From the NCBI RefSeq assembly GCF_036345255.1, contig NZ_CP107783.1:2604001-2668000 (forward strand): 64,000 nt of DNA, given 5' to 3'. This DNA comes from Streptomyces sp. NBC_00569. GTDB taxonomy: Bacteria > Actinomycetota > Actinomycetes > Streptomycetales > Streptomycetaceae. Positions 54,132-62,256 of the stretch are shown here, one piece after another (the first letter of the stretch is position 1; every line of letters starts with the position of its first letter). The translations under genes and the position numbers were made by a program. The notes under the pieces were generated by a model that did no database searches, had not been told where the DNA came from, and saw nothing but the letters and a program-made list of their open reading frames with translations.

Positions 54132-55136
54132 GGCGCCCACCGGCAGGTCCCACAGGTCCTTGCGCGCCAGGCCCGCCTTCTGCCACGCGGCTCGTACGCG
54201 CGTGAGGGGTTCGAGGACCGGCTCGGCCGAGAGCAGGAACGTCGCCCAGTGCATGGGCGCCATCCGGCGCGCACCCACGTCCTGCGCCGCCCGGACCGCT
54301 TCCTCCGGGTCGCAGTGGACGTCCCGCAGCCACCAGCGCGGCTCGTACGCGCCGATGGGCAGGAGCGCCAGGTCGATGCCGGGGTAGCGGCTGCCGATCT
54401 CCGAGAACCAGTGCCCGTATCCGGTGTCCCCCGCGAAGTAGACCCGCTGTCCTTCCAGGTCGGTGAGGACCCAACCGCCCCACAGGGTGCGGCAGGTGTC
54501 GACGAGGCTGCGCTTGGACCAGTGGTGGGCCGGGACGAAGTCGAAGCGCACGCCGTCCAGTTCGGCCGCCTCCCACCAGTCGAGCTCCGTGACGCGGGTG
54601 AAGCGGCGGCGCGTGAACCAGCGGCCGAGTCCGGCGGGCACGAACACGGGGGTGTCTTTCGGGAGTCTTTTGAGGGTGGGGGCGTCCAGGTGGTCGTAGT
54701 GGTTGTGGCTGATGACGACGGCGTCGACGCGCGGCAGGGCGCTCCAGGCGACGCCCGCGGGGGTGACGCGTGCCGGGGTGCCGAGGATCTTGCGGGACCA
54801 GACGGGGTCGGTGAGCACGGTCAGGCCGCCTATGCGCAGCACCCAACTGGCGTGGCCCGCCCAGCTGACGGCGACGGTACGGGCGTCCACGGCCGGCAGC
54901 GGGCCCGGCTCGAACGGCAGGGCGGCGATCTCGTTCAGGGCCTCGGGCGGCGGCCGCAGCGCGCCCTCCCTGGCGAACCGGGCGAAGGCGCGCAGTCCGG
55001 GCAGCGGCGCCGTCAGACGGTCGGCGAACGACTTGGGCCAGGTGCGTGCCCCGCCGAGCGGCTTCGGCTCGGCGAGGGGAACGAAGGACGCGGGGGCATC
55101 AGCCCGCTGTGCCGTCGACTCGGACTGCTGCGTCAT
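54111..55136 (-). CDS. metallo-beta-lactamase-fold hydrolase (NAPE-PLD/lactonase-like)
   Basis: A 341-residue MBL-fold enzyme. Ligands include His144, His146, Asp148 and His149 (ISHNHYDHLD), a His-His pair in FVPAHHWSKRS, Asp in YFAGDTGYGHWFSEIG and a final His in APMHWATF. The layout with WAGHASWVLRIGGLTVLTDPVWS matches the NAPE-phospholipase D/UlaG-like group, which cleaves phosphodiester or lactone bonds, often of lipids. ATG 55136 has GGGAGAG six bases upstream. It overlaps the degenerate aminotransferase gene by four bases, so both are co-translated. Confidence 0.9.
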   Translation of the reverse strand: MTQQSESTAQRADAPASFVPLAEPKPLGGARTWPKSFADRLTAPLPGLRAFARFAREGALRPPPEALNEIAALPFEPGPLPAVDARTVAVSWAGHASWVLRIGGLTVLTDPVWSRKILGTPARVTPAGVAWSALPRVDAVVISHNHYDHLDAPTLKRLPKDTPVFVPAGLGRWFTRRRFTRVTELDWWEAAELDGVRFDFVPAHHWSKRSLVDTCRTLWGGWVLTDLEGQRVYFAGDTGYGHWFSEIGSRYPGIDLALLPIGAYEPRWWLRDVHCDPEEAVRAAQDVGARRMAPMHWATFLLSAEPVLEPLTRVRAAWQKAGLARKDLWDLPVGASRVLTV

Positions 55137-56392
55137 CGAGGACTCTCCCATCCCTTGACGTCGGCCCTGAGATCGTCGAGCGCCGACTCCAACATGCTCA
55201 ACGCGCGCTGTACGTGCGGCAATTCCAGAGGTTCCGGTGCGGTGAGAGACGTCATGCGCTCCTGCGGGGTTGAGCCGAGGAAGGGGCCGGTGGACAGGCG
55301 TACGCGCAGTGCGGCGAGGTCGTCGCCGAAGCGGTGGCCGCCGGGGGTGGGCATGCCGAGCCGCTCGGAGAGGCGGTCCTCCAGGTCCTGGGCGTCGCCG
55401 ACACCGCGGGCGGCGAGCGCGGGGCGCAGCCGGTCCAGGTCCGCGTACAGGTGGCGGCCGGCCTCGGGCGGCCGGGCGAGTCCGCCGGAGACGAGCAGCG
55501 CGCGGTGGACGGCGGCGGCCACGCGCGCGTGGAGGGCGGTCGCGGCGCGCAGGCGCGCGGTGATCCCGGCGGGTTCGCCCAGCGCGTAGGTGGCGGCCGC
55601 CGCGGCGGGCGCGGAGAGGACCGCGCCGAGCGCCGTGAGGATGTCCAGGACGCGGGCGCGCAGCGCGGCCCCGCGTGCCGTGGCGGGGAGGCGGGCGACG
55701 GCCGCGGGCAGTCCGGGCGGCAGGTAGGCGCCGGTGAGGTCGGTGACGACGGTGACGTGCTCGGGCAGCATCTCGGCGGGGTCGATCAGGACGGTGGTGC
55801 GGGCCGGGTCGTGGTGCAGGGTGTCGCGCCAGGTCTCGTCGCTGACGATGTGCAGGCCCTCCTCCGCGGCGGCCTCGACCGCCTCGTGGACGATCTCGGG
55901 CGGCGGCACCGTCCCGGTCGGGTCGTCGGCGACGGACAGGACGAGGAGCCGCGGGTCGCCGCCCTCGGCGCGGACCCGGCGCACGGTTTCGAGGAGGGCG
56001 TACGGATCGGGGACGCCGCCGCACTCGGCGGGCGTCGCCACATGGAAGACCGACCGGCCCAGCAGCCGCGCCTGGGGCTCCCACCAGGCCGGGCAGGGCC
56101 GGGGCAGCAGCACGTCGCCGCCGATCGCGGCGGTCAGCGCGAGGAGCAGGGGTACGCCGCCGGGCGCGGCAGCGGTGCTGCCCGGCTCGGCGGGAAGACC
56201 GCGGCGCAGCCAGTAGCCGCAGGCGGCGTCGAGGAGGACGGGGGCGCCGCCGGGCGGTTCCGGTACTGCCGGGTCCGCAGCGGCGGCCGCGGCGGCCAGC
56301 TCGGGCAGGACGGGAAGGCCGTCGTCCGGCAGCGGCGGCCCGTACCGGACGGGCCCGCGCCCCTCCAGGATCCCGTGGTCGTTGCCCCGCAT
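55133..56392 (-). CDS. aminotransferase class I/II-fold protein lacking the PLP lysine
   Basis: A 419-residue protein with the fold-type I layout: GGVPLLLALTAAIGGD (small-domain/cofactor loop), SVADDPTGTVPPPEIVHEAVEAA (where active enzymes have N-P-N-x-P-T-G), and HIVSDETWRDTL with Asp185. At the position of the Schiff-base Lys the sequence is VVTDLTGAYLPPG (215-227), without lysine; the whole protein has a single Lys (413). The conserved Asn of NPNNPTG is also changed to Asp-Asp. It is therefore probably not an active transaminase and may be a binding or regulatory protein for its MBL-fold partner. ATG 56392. Confidence 0.75.
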   Translation of the reverse strand: MRGNDHGILEGRGPVRYGPPLPDDGLPVLPELAAAAAAADPAVPEPPGGAPVLLDAACGYWLRRGLPAEPGSTAAAPGGVPLLLALTAAIGGDVLLPRPCPAWWEPQARLLGRSVFHVATPAECGGVPDPYALLETVRRVRAEGGDPRLLVLSVADDPTGTVPPPEIVHEAVEAAAEEGLHIVSDETWRDTLHHDPARTTVLIDPAEMLPEHVTVVTDLTGAYLPPGLPAAVARLPATARGAALRARVLDILTALGAVLSAPAAAAATYALGEPAGITARLRAATALHARVAAAVHRALLVSGGLARPPEAGRHLYADLDRLRPALAARGVGDAQDLEDRLSERLGMPTPGGHRFGDDLAALRVRLSTGPFLGSTPQERMTSLTAPEPLELPHVQRALSMLESALDDLRADVKGWESPR

Positions 56393-56610
56393 GTGCCACC
56401 TCCACGCGCTGCCAGTCCGCACTGCCGGGACCTCATGGGCACCTCATACCCTCCCCAGCCTCTCCCGAGCCGCACACTCCCGCGCGGCCTGCACGGTTGG
56501 ATCGGTGCCCGTCGCGCGGAAGCGGGAGCACGGGGGAGTGCGGTGAGGGGAGGGTGCCGCGGGCCTGGGCCGAGTGGGTGACGGGGCGACAGCAGGGGGC
56601 GCCGCGGCGG

Positions 56611-58242
56611 CTACCCCCGCGCCCGCTCCACCCTGCGCTCGTCCCAGACGGGTTCGTCGGACTCGCGCAGGCGGCCGTCGCTGCCGAAGACGAGGTAGCG
56701 GTCGAAGGAGCGGGCGAACCAGCGGTCGTGCGTGACGGCGAGGACCGTGCCGTCGAACGCCTCCAGGCCCTCCTGGAGCGCCTCGGCGGACTCCAGGTCG
56801 AGGTTGTCCGTCGGCTCGTCGAGGAGGAGCGCCGTCACTCCGGCCAGTTCGAGCAGCAGGATCTGGAAGCGGGCCTGCTGGCCGCCCGAGAGTCGCTCGA
56901 ACTTCTGCTCGGCCTGGGCCGTCAGCTCGTAGCGCCGCAGCCGTCCCATCGCCGCGCCACGGTCCTTGGCGTGGTCGAGCCAGAGGATGTCGAGCAGGGT
57001 GCGGCCCTGGAGCTCGGGGTGGGCGTGGGTCTGCGCGAAGTGGCCGGGCACGACGCGCGCGCCGAGCCTCCACTCCCCCGTGTGCGCGACCTGGTCGTCG
57101 GGGTTCCCGGCGAGCAGCCGCAGGAAGTGCGACTTGCCGGAGCCGTTCGAGCCGAGGACCGCGACCCGCTCTCCGTAGAAGACCTCCAGGTCGAAGGGCT
57201 GCATCAGGCCGGTCAGCTCCAGGCCCTTGCAGGTGATGGCCCGCACCCCGGTGCGACCGCCCTGCAGGCGCATGGTGATGTCCTGCTCGCGCGGCGGCTC
57301 GGGCGGGGGTCCCACCTCCTCGAACTTGCGCAGGCGGGTCTGCGCCGCCGCGTAGCGGGACGCCATCTCGTGGCTGACCGCGGCCGCCTGCCGCAGGTTG
57401 ATCACGAGCTTCTTCAGCTGGGCGTGCTTCTCGTCCCAGCGCCTGCGCAGCTCCTCGAAGCGCGCGAACCGCTCGCGCCGCGCCTCGTGGTACGTCGCGA
57501 AGCCGGCTCCGTGCACCCAGGCGTCGGCGCCGGCGGGTCCCGGCTCGACGCTGACGATCTTCTCGGCGGAGCGGGCGAGCAGCTCCCGGTCGTGGGAGAC
57601 GAACAGGACCGTCTTACGGGTCTCGCGCAGCTTCTCCTCCAGCCAGCGCTTGCCGGGCACGTCGAGATAGTTGTCCGGCTCGTCGAGGAGGAGGACCTCG
57701 TCGGTGCCGCGCAGCAGCGCTTCGAGGACGAGTCGTTTCTGCTCGCCGCCGGAGAGGGTGCGGACCTCGCGGAACTGCGCCGTGTCGTACGGGATGCCGA
57801 GGGCGGCCATGGTGCACATGTCCCAGACCGTCTCGGCCTCGTAGCCGCGTGCCTCGGCCCAGTCGGACAGGGCCTGCGCGTATTGGAGCTGCGCCGCCTC
57901 GTCGTCGACGGTCATGATCAGGTGCTCGGCCTTGTCGACGGCCTTCGCGACCTCTCTGAGCCGCGGGGTCGCGACCGATACGAGCAGGTCGCGCACGGTC
58001 GTCTCGTCGCGCACCGAGCCGACGAACTGCGACATCACGCCGAGTCCGCCGCCGACGGTGACAGTGCCGCCGTGCGGCTTCAGCTCGCCGGAGATCAGCT
58101 TGAGGAGCGTCGTCTTTCCCGCGCCGTTCGGCCCGACGAGGGCGACCACGGAGCCCTCCCCGACCCGGAAGGAGACATCACCGAGCAGCGCCCGCCCGTC
58201 CGGCAAGTAGTACTCGAGGTGCGCGGCTTCCAGATGTCCCAT
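56611..58242 (-). CDS. ABC-F family ATPase
   Basis: A 543-residue soluble protein with two ABC domains and no membrane part. Domain one: Walker A GPNGAGKTT (37-45), signature LSGGEQKRLVLEALL (163-177), Walker B VLLLDEPDNYLD. A charged linker helix pair (about 255-320, FARFEELRRRWDEKHAQLKKL in part) is the P-site tRNA-interaction motif region. Domain two: GSNGSGKSH, LSGGQQARFQILLLEL, LLLDEPTDNLDLES. ABC-F proteins act on the ribosome, some giving antibiotic resistance. ATG 58242, divergent from the PAP2 fusion gene. The 218 bases before its 3' end (56393-56610) show nothing I can name. Confidence 0.92.
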   Translation of the reverse strand: MGHLEAAHLEYYLPDGRALLGDVSFRVGEGSVVALVGPNGAGKTTLLKLISGELKPHGGTVTVGGGLGVMSQFVGSVRDETTVRDLLVSVATPRLREVAKAVDKAEHLIMTVDDEAAQLQYAQALSDWAEARGYEAETVWDMCTMAALGIPYDTAQFREVRTLSGGEQKRLVLEALLRGTDEVLLLDEPDNYLDVPGKRWLEEKLRETRKTVLFVSHDRELLARSAEKIVSVEPGPAGADAWVHGAGFATYHEARRERFARFEELRRRWDEKHAQLKKLVINLRQAAAVSHEMASRYAAAQTRLRKFEEVGPPPEPPREQDITMRLQGGRTGVRAITCKGLELTGLMQPFDLEVFYGERVAVLGSNGSGKSHFLRLLAGNPDDQVAHTGEWRLGARVVPGHFAQTHAHPELQGRTLLDILWLDHAKDRGAAMGRLRRYELTAQAEQKFERLSGGQQARFQILLLELAGVTALLLDEPTDNLDLESAEALQEGLEAFDGTVLAVTHDRWFARSFDRYLVFGSDGRLRESDEPVWDERRVERARG

Positions 58243-58334
58243 GGTCCGCATTGTGGGCGCCCGGCCGGGTGAGGAGCAAAACGATTTCGGCACGCCTTGG
58301 GGGTGCGCGGTCCCGGGGCGGGTACACGTGCGCA

Positions 58335-59840
58335 ATGTGCGCTGACCTCGACCCTTTGACGACCTGGCGGACCGCGACCCCTTCCGGGCCCGGCCTGCGC
58401 GGCCGACTGGCCGCGCTTGACCTGCGTGTTTTCGAGTACGCGGCGCGGCGGCACTGGCCTGGCGCCGACCGCGTCCTGCCCCGGCTGAGCCGCAGCGCGA
58501 ACCATGGGGTGCTGTGGTTCGCGGTGGCGGGCGCGCTGGCGGTGGGCGGCTCGCCGAAGGCCCGCCGCGCTGCCGTGCGCGGTGTCGCCTCGCTCGCCGT
58601 GGCATCCGTGACGATCAACACACTCGGCAAGCGTTCGGTACGCAGGCCGCGGCCCGTGCTCGACCCGGTGCCGCTGGTTCGGCGCCTGAAGCGGCAGCCG
58701 GTCACGACCTCGTTCCCGTCCGGGCACGCGGCGTCGGCGGCCGCGTTCGCGGCGGGCGTCGCGCTGGAGTCCCGTCCGCTGGGCGCGCTGGTGGCGCCCC
58801 TCGCGCTCTCCGTCGCCGCGTCCCGTGTCTATACGGGCGCTCACTTCCCGGGCGATGTCCTCGCGGGCGCCGCGCTCGGGGCGGGCGCGGCGTTCGCGGT
58901 GCGGGGACTCGTGCCGACCCGCGACCAGATGCCCTCGCCGGGCCGCCCGCTGGTGGACGACGTGCCGAAGCTGCCCGGCGGTGAGGGCCTGGTGATGGTG
59001 GTCAACACGGGCGCGGGCAGTCCGGACCAGGCGCGAGCGCTGCGCGGGCTGCTGCCGCAGGCCGAGATCGTCGAGGCCTCCGGGTCCGATGTGCCGACCG
59101 CGCTGGAGAAGGCGGCGACCCGGGCGCGGGCGCTCGGGGTGTGCGGCGGGGACGGCACCGTGAACACGGCGGCAGGGGTCGCCCTGCGCCACGGTCTGCC
59201 GCTCGCCGTGCTTCCCGGCGGCACGCTCAACCACTTCGCGTACGACCTGGGCATCGAGGACCCGGGCGATCTGTCGCGGGCCGTCGAGGCGGGCGACGCC
59301 GTCGCGGTCGACGTCGGCCGCTTCCGGTCGTCGGCGACCTCGGGGATCTTCCTCAACACCTTCAGCCTGGGCGTGTACCCGGAGCTGGTGAAGGAGCGCG
59401 AGCGCTGGTCGCGGCGGATCGGCGGACGGCTCGCCGACGTGGTCGCCGCCACGCACGTGCTGCGCCGCGACCACCCGTTGCAGGCCGAACTGGACGGCAC
59501 CCGGCGGCCGTTGTGGATGGTGTTCGCCGGGAACTGCACGTACCGCCGGATGGGGCTCACGGCGGGGCGGCGCGCGGATCTCGCGGACGGCCTGCTCGAC
59601 GTGCGCGTGGTGCACGGCGGCCGGCTGCCGGGCGTACGACTGCTGGCGGCGGCGTTCGCGGGACCGCTCTCCCGCTCCCCGTTCCACGCAGCGGTCCGGC
59701 GCACGCGGCTGCGCATGGACCACATCAGCCCCGGCACACCACTGGCCTTCGACGGCGAAGTCGGCCCGTGCGGGCGGGAGCTGGTCATCGAGAAGCAGCA
59801 CGAGGCGCTGCGGGTCTACCGGCCGCTGACCATACTGTGA
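58335..59840 (+). CDS. PAP2 phosphatase fused to diacylglycerol/sphingosine kinase-like domain
   Basis: A 501-residue fusion. Residues about 20-200 are a PAP2 membrane phosphatase with all three motifs: KRSVRRPRP, PSGHAASAAAF and SRVYTGAHFPGDV. Residues about 215-500 are a DAGK/sphingosine kinase-like domain with GVCGGDGTVNTAAG (nucleotide Gly loop) and PGGTLNHFAYDLG. Thus one protein could both add and remove a lipid phosphate. This fusion recurs in actinomycetes, but its physiological lipid is unknown. ATG 58335 is chosen by homology start; GTG 58329 is equally possible. Divergent from the ABC-F gene. Confidence 0.9.
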   Translation: MCADLDPLTTWRTATPSGPGLRGRLAALDLRVFEYAARRHWPGADRVLPRLSRSANHGVLWFAVAGALAVGGSPKARRAAVRGVASLAVASVTINTLGKRSVRRPRPVLDPVPLVRRLKRQPVTTSFPSGHAASAAAFAAGVALESRPLGALVAPLALSVAASRVYTGAHFPGDVLAGAALGAGAAFAVRGLVPTRDQMPSPGRPLVDDVPKLPGGEGLVMVVNTGAGSPDQARALRGLLPQAEIVEASGSDVPTALEKAATRARALGVCGGDGTVNTAAGVALRHGLPLAVLPGGTLNHFAYDLGIEDPGDLSRAVEAGDAVAVDVGRFRSSATSGIFLNTFSLGVYPELVKERERWSRRIGGRLADVVAATHVLRRDHPLQAELDGTRRPLWMVFAGNCTYRRMGLTAGRRADLADGLLDVRVVHGGRLPGVRLLAAAFAGPLSRSPFHAAVRRTRLRMDHISPGTPLAFDGEVGPCGRELVIEKQHEALRVYRPLTIL

Positions 59841-59861
59841 CACCACATCAGGTCCGCATCA

Positions 59862-59877
59862 TGAGATGGCCATCTCA
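59862..59877. promoter_or_regulatory. 16-bp perfect palindrome before the methyltransferase gene
   Basis: TGAGATGG-CCATCTCA is a perfect 8+8 palindrome 71 bases before the methyltransferase ATG and 22 bases after the upstream stop. The flanking DNA (CATCA...ATATTCGG) is AT-richer than the surroundings. It looks like a repressor site or promoter-proximal operator; the regulator is not adjacent. Confidence 0.5.
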
Positions 59878-59947
59878 ATATTCGGAGGAGCGGCGTACGG
59901 TGATCTCACTGGGTTCACCGCTCACCGATCTTGCGAAGGGGTCCGCC

Positions 59948-60787
59948 ATGCCGAAGGAGACCGCTGTCTACACGCACGGCCACCACGAGTCCGTGCTCCG
60001 CTCCCACACCTGGCGCACCGCCGCCAACTCGGCGGCGTATCTGCTCGGTTCGCTGAAGCCGCACATGAAGATCCTGGACATCGGGTGCGGCCCGGGCACC
60101 ATCACCGCCGACCTGGCGGCGCTGGTCCCCGAGGGGCACGTCACCGGCGTGGACCAGGCCGCGGGGATCCTCGACCAGGCCCGGGCGACAGCGGCCGGAC
60201 GCGGCCTGACCAACGTCGACTTCGCGACCGCGGACGTCCACGCACTGGACTACCCGGACGACACGTTCTGCGTCGTGCACGCCCACCAGGTGCTCCAGCA
60301 CGTCGGCGACCCCGTGCAGGCCCTGCGCGAGATGCGCCGCGTCACCAAGCCCACCGGTTTCATCGCCGTCCGCGATTCGGACTACGCGGCCATGACCTGG
60401 TACCCGAACGCGCCGGCCATGGACGACTGGCTGGACCTGTACCGGCGGGTCGCCCGCGCCAACGGCGGCGAACCGGACGCGGGCCGGCGCCTCAAGTCCT
60501 GGGCACTGGAGGCGGGTTTCTCCCCGGCCGACATCAACGCCTCCTCTTCCACCTGGTGTTACTCCTCGCCGGACGAGACCGACTGGTGGAGCGGCCTGTG
60601 GGCGGACCGCACCGTCGCCTCCGCGTACGCCGACCGCGCGACGGAGAGCGGCCACGCCACGGCCGGTCAGCTGGAGGAGATCTCCGAGGCCTGGCGGACG
60701 TGGGGGAAGCAGCCGGACGCCTGGTTCTCGGTGCTGCACGGCGAGATCCTGTGCCGCAAGACGGATCGCGAGGGCGCCGCGAGCTGA
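59948..60787 (+). CDS. class I SAM-dependent methyltransferase (UbiE-like)
   Basis: A 279-residue methyltransferase. SAM motifs are MKILDIGCGPGTITADLAALV, VTGVDQAAGILDQARA, FATADVHALDYPDDTFCVVHAHQVLQHV and ALREMRRVTKPTGFIAVRDSDY in pieces. The C-terminal extension with WCYSSPDETDWWSGLW is a Trp-rich variable region likely shaping the acceptor site. ATG 59948 is chosen with GAAGGGG seven bases upstream. The gene is preceded by a palindrome and followed by a hairpin, so it is likely a single transcription unit with its own regulation. Confidence 0.9.
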   Translation: MPKETAVYTHGHHESVLRSHTWRTAANSAAYLLGSLKPHMKILDIGCGPGTITADLAALVPEGHVTGVDQAAGILDQARATAAGRGLTNVDFATADVHALDYPDDTFCVVHAHQVLQHVGDPVQALREMRRVTKPTGFIAVRDSDYAAMTWYPNAPAMDDWLDLYRRVARANGGEPDAGRRLKSWALEAGFSPADINASSSTWCYSSPDETDWWSGLWADRTVASAYADRATESGHATAGQLEEISEAWRTWGKQPDAWFSVLHGEILCRKTDREGAAS

Positions 60788-60800
60788 GCCGGGCGATGCG

Positions 60801-60836
60801 GGGCCCGTGCCGCCGGCCTCCCGGTGACACGGGCCC
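60801..60836 (+). terminator. hairpin terminator after the methyltransferase gene
   Basis: GGGCCCGTG (60801-60809) and CACGGGCCC (60828-60836) form a perfect 9-bp stem, 14 bases after the stop codon. Confidence 0.7.
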
Positions 60837-60904
60837 GCCGCCCGCTCCTGACCGATCCCCGGAAACGATCACGCGTCCGCGCGTGGCCAACTACGCTCAC
60901 CGCC

Positions 60905-61264
60905 ATGGAGATCCTGGGAACCACGCTGCGTATCTGCGTCGAGGACCTGGAGTCCTCGGTCGCGTTCTACGAACGGCTCGCGGGCAGCCGGGCCCTGCGC
61001 TTCGAGCGCGGCGGGGTCTCCGTCGCGGCGGTCGGCTGCTTCCTCCTGATGAGCGGTCCGAAGGAGGAGATCGACGTCCTGCGCAAGGTCGCGGCGACGA
61101 TCGCCGTCCCGGACGTCGACGAGGCGCACGCCGTCCTCAGCGCGTCCGGCGCACACGTCCTCGCGGGGCCGGTCCCGACACCCGCGGGCCGCAACCTCAT
61201 CGCGATGCACCCGGACGGCTCGGTCTTCGAGTACGCCGACCGGCAGGGCCAGGCCCAGGCTTAG
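60905..61264 (+). CDS. VOC-superfamily (glyoxalase/bleomycin resistance-like) protein
   Basis: A 119-residue single-module protein with the paired beta-alpha-beta-beta-beta pattern: LGTTLRICVEDLESSVAFYERL, then FLLMSGPKEEI, and VPDVDEAHAVLSASGAHVLAGP with HPDGSVFEYADRQ at the end (the metal-type Glu). Members are dioxygenases, isomerases or drug-binding proteins; the exact activity cannot be told. Start ATG 60905. It is 62 bases ahead of a GntR gene on the same strand. Confidence 0.85.
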   Translation: MEILGTTLRICVEDLESSVAFYERLAGSRALRFERGGVSVAAVGCFLLMSGPKEEIDVLRKVAATIAVPDVDEAHAVLSASGAHVLAGPVPTPAGRNLIAMHPDGSVFEYADRQGQAQA

Positions 61265-61325
61265 CGACAGGTCAGGGGCCCGTCCCCGTATCCTCGCCCG
61301 GGACGCGGGAGCGAGGACGGTGCAC

Positions 61326-62057
61326 ATGGCGGGCAACGACGACGGCGGCGAGACCCGAGAGGCCGGGCAATCCGCGAAGAACGGCGGGGCCCGGCCGCCG
61401 CTCGGCTCGCGCGCGCGGGACGCGATCCGGGAGCGCATCGTCGACCGGCGCTACCCGCAGGGCTCCCGGCTCGTGGAGCGCGAGGTCGCCGAAGAGCTCC
61501 GGATGTCGCGCGTCCCCGTGCGGGAGGCGCTGCGTTCGCTCGTCACCGAGGGCCTGCTCGAACTCCTGCCGCACAGCGGGGTGCGCGTACGGCGGCTGGC
61601 GCGGGCCGATGTGGAGCATCTCTACGAGGTGTGGGAGCCGCTGGCCGTACAGGCGTCCCGGCTCGCGGCCCGGCGGGTCGGGCGGGCCGCTCCGCGGGAG
61701 CCGGAGGGGCTAGGCGCGCTGCGCGGGACGCTGGACGTGGCGGAGCGGGCGGCCGCGGCCGACGAGGGCGCGCGTGAGGTGGCCGCGCACACCGCGTTCC
61801 ACGAGGGCATCGTGACCCTGTCCGGGAACCCTCTTCTGGCGCGGACCATGGAGCAGCTCGGCTGGCAGCTCCAGCTCCTGTTCGGCCTGCGCGAGGAGCC
61901 CGCCCACATGCGGGCGCAGCATGCGGTGATCTTCCGGCACATCGTCGCGGGCGACGAGGAGACGGCCGCCGCGAGCACGCTGCTGCACGTGCGCGACAGC
62001 CGGTCGGTGGCGCTGCGCTCGCTCTTCGGCGACGAGGGCGATGACGGCCGGGGGTGA
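61326..62057 (+). CDS. GntR/FCD-family transcriptional regulator
   Basis: A 243-residue regulator: HTH SRARDAIRERIVDRRYPQGSRLVEREVAEELRMSRVPVREALRSL in pieces (about 27-75) and an FCD domain with AAHTAFHEGIVTLSGNPLLARTM and a later AQHAVIFRHIVAGDEETAA, which supply the metal-ligand His residues. ATG 61326 is preferred over GTG 61320 because GAGG lies nine bases upstream of the ATG. Two inverted GGTATACAAA elements in the 199-base gap downstream precede the amidohydrolase genes, so those genes are the likely targets. Confidence 0.9.
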   Translation: MAGNDDGGETREAGQSAKNGGARPPLGSRARDAIRERIVDRRYPQGSRLVEREVAEELRMSRVPVREALRSLVTEGLLELLPHSGVRVRRLARADVEHLYEVWEPLAVQASRLAARRVGRAAPREPEGLGALRGTLDVAERAAAADEGAREVAAHTAFHEGIVTLSGNPLLARTMEQLGWQLQLLFGLREEPAHMRAQHAVIFRHIVAGDEETAAASTLLHVRDSRSVALRSLFGDEGDDGRG

Positions 62058-62090
62058 CGTCCTCAGAGACGGTGACCGAGACGGCGCCGC

Positions 62091-62210
62091 TTTGTATACC
62101 AGGCTACTGCCGACCCTTGCTCCGGTTGACCAGAGTTCGGGCAGAACATGCAGGTCAGGCCTGAGCGGAATCATCCACTCCTTGCCCGCTCCCTCATCTT
62201 GGTATACAAA
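62091..62210. promoter_or_regulatory. pair of inverted GntR operators, TTTGTATACCA and TGGTATACAAA
   Basis: TTTGTATACCA at 62091-62101 is repeated as its exact reverse complement at 62200-62210, each centred on GTATAC. They flank the promoter region of the amidohydrolase operon with centres 109 bases apart, near ten helical turns. The core resembles known FCD-type GntR sites (TGGTATACCA-like). A repression loop by the neighbouring GntR protein is likely; inferred. Confidence 0.65.
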
Positions 62211-62256
62211 ATGTCGGACCAGCCGATCCCTCCCGCCACCCGCCGAGGAGCCCCGC

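Noticed and set aside
56393..56610. Possible small gene in the gap before the ABC-F gene end
   Set aside because: No frame with a plausible start, ribosome site and normal codon use was found; only GC-rich intergenic sequence is seen.
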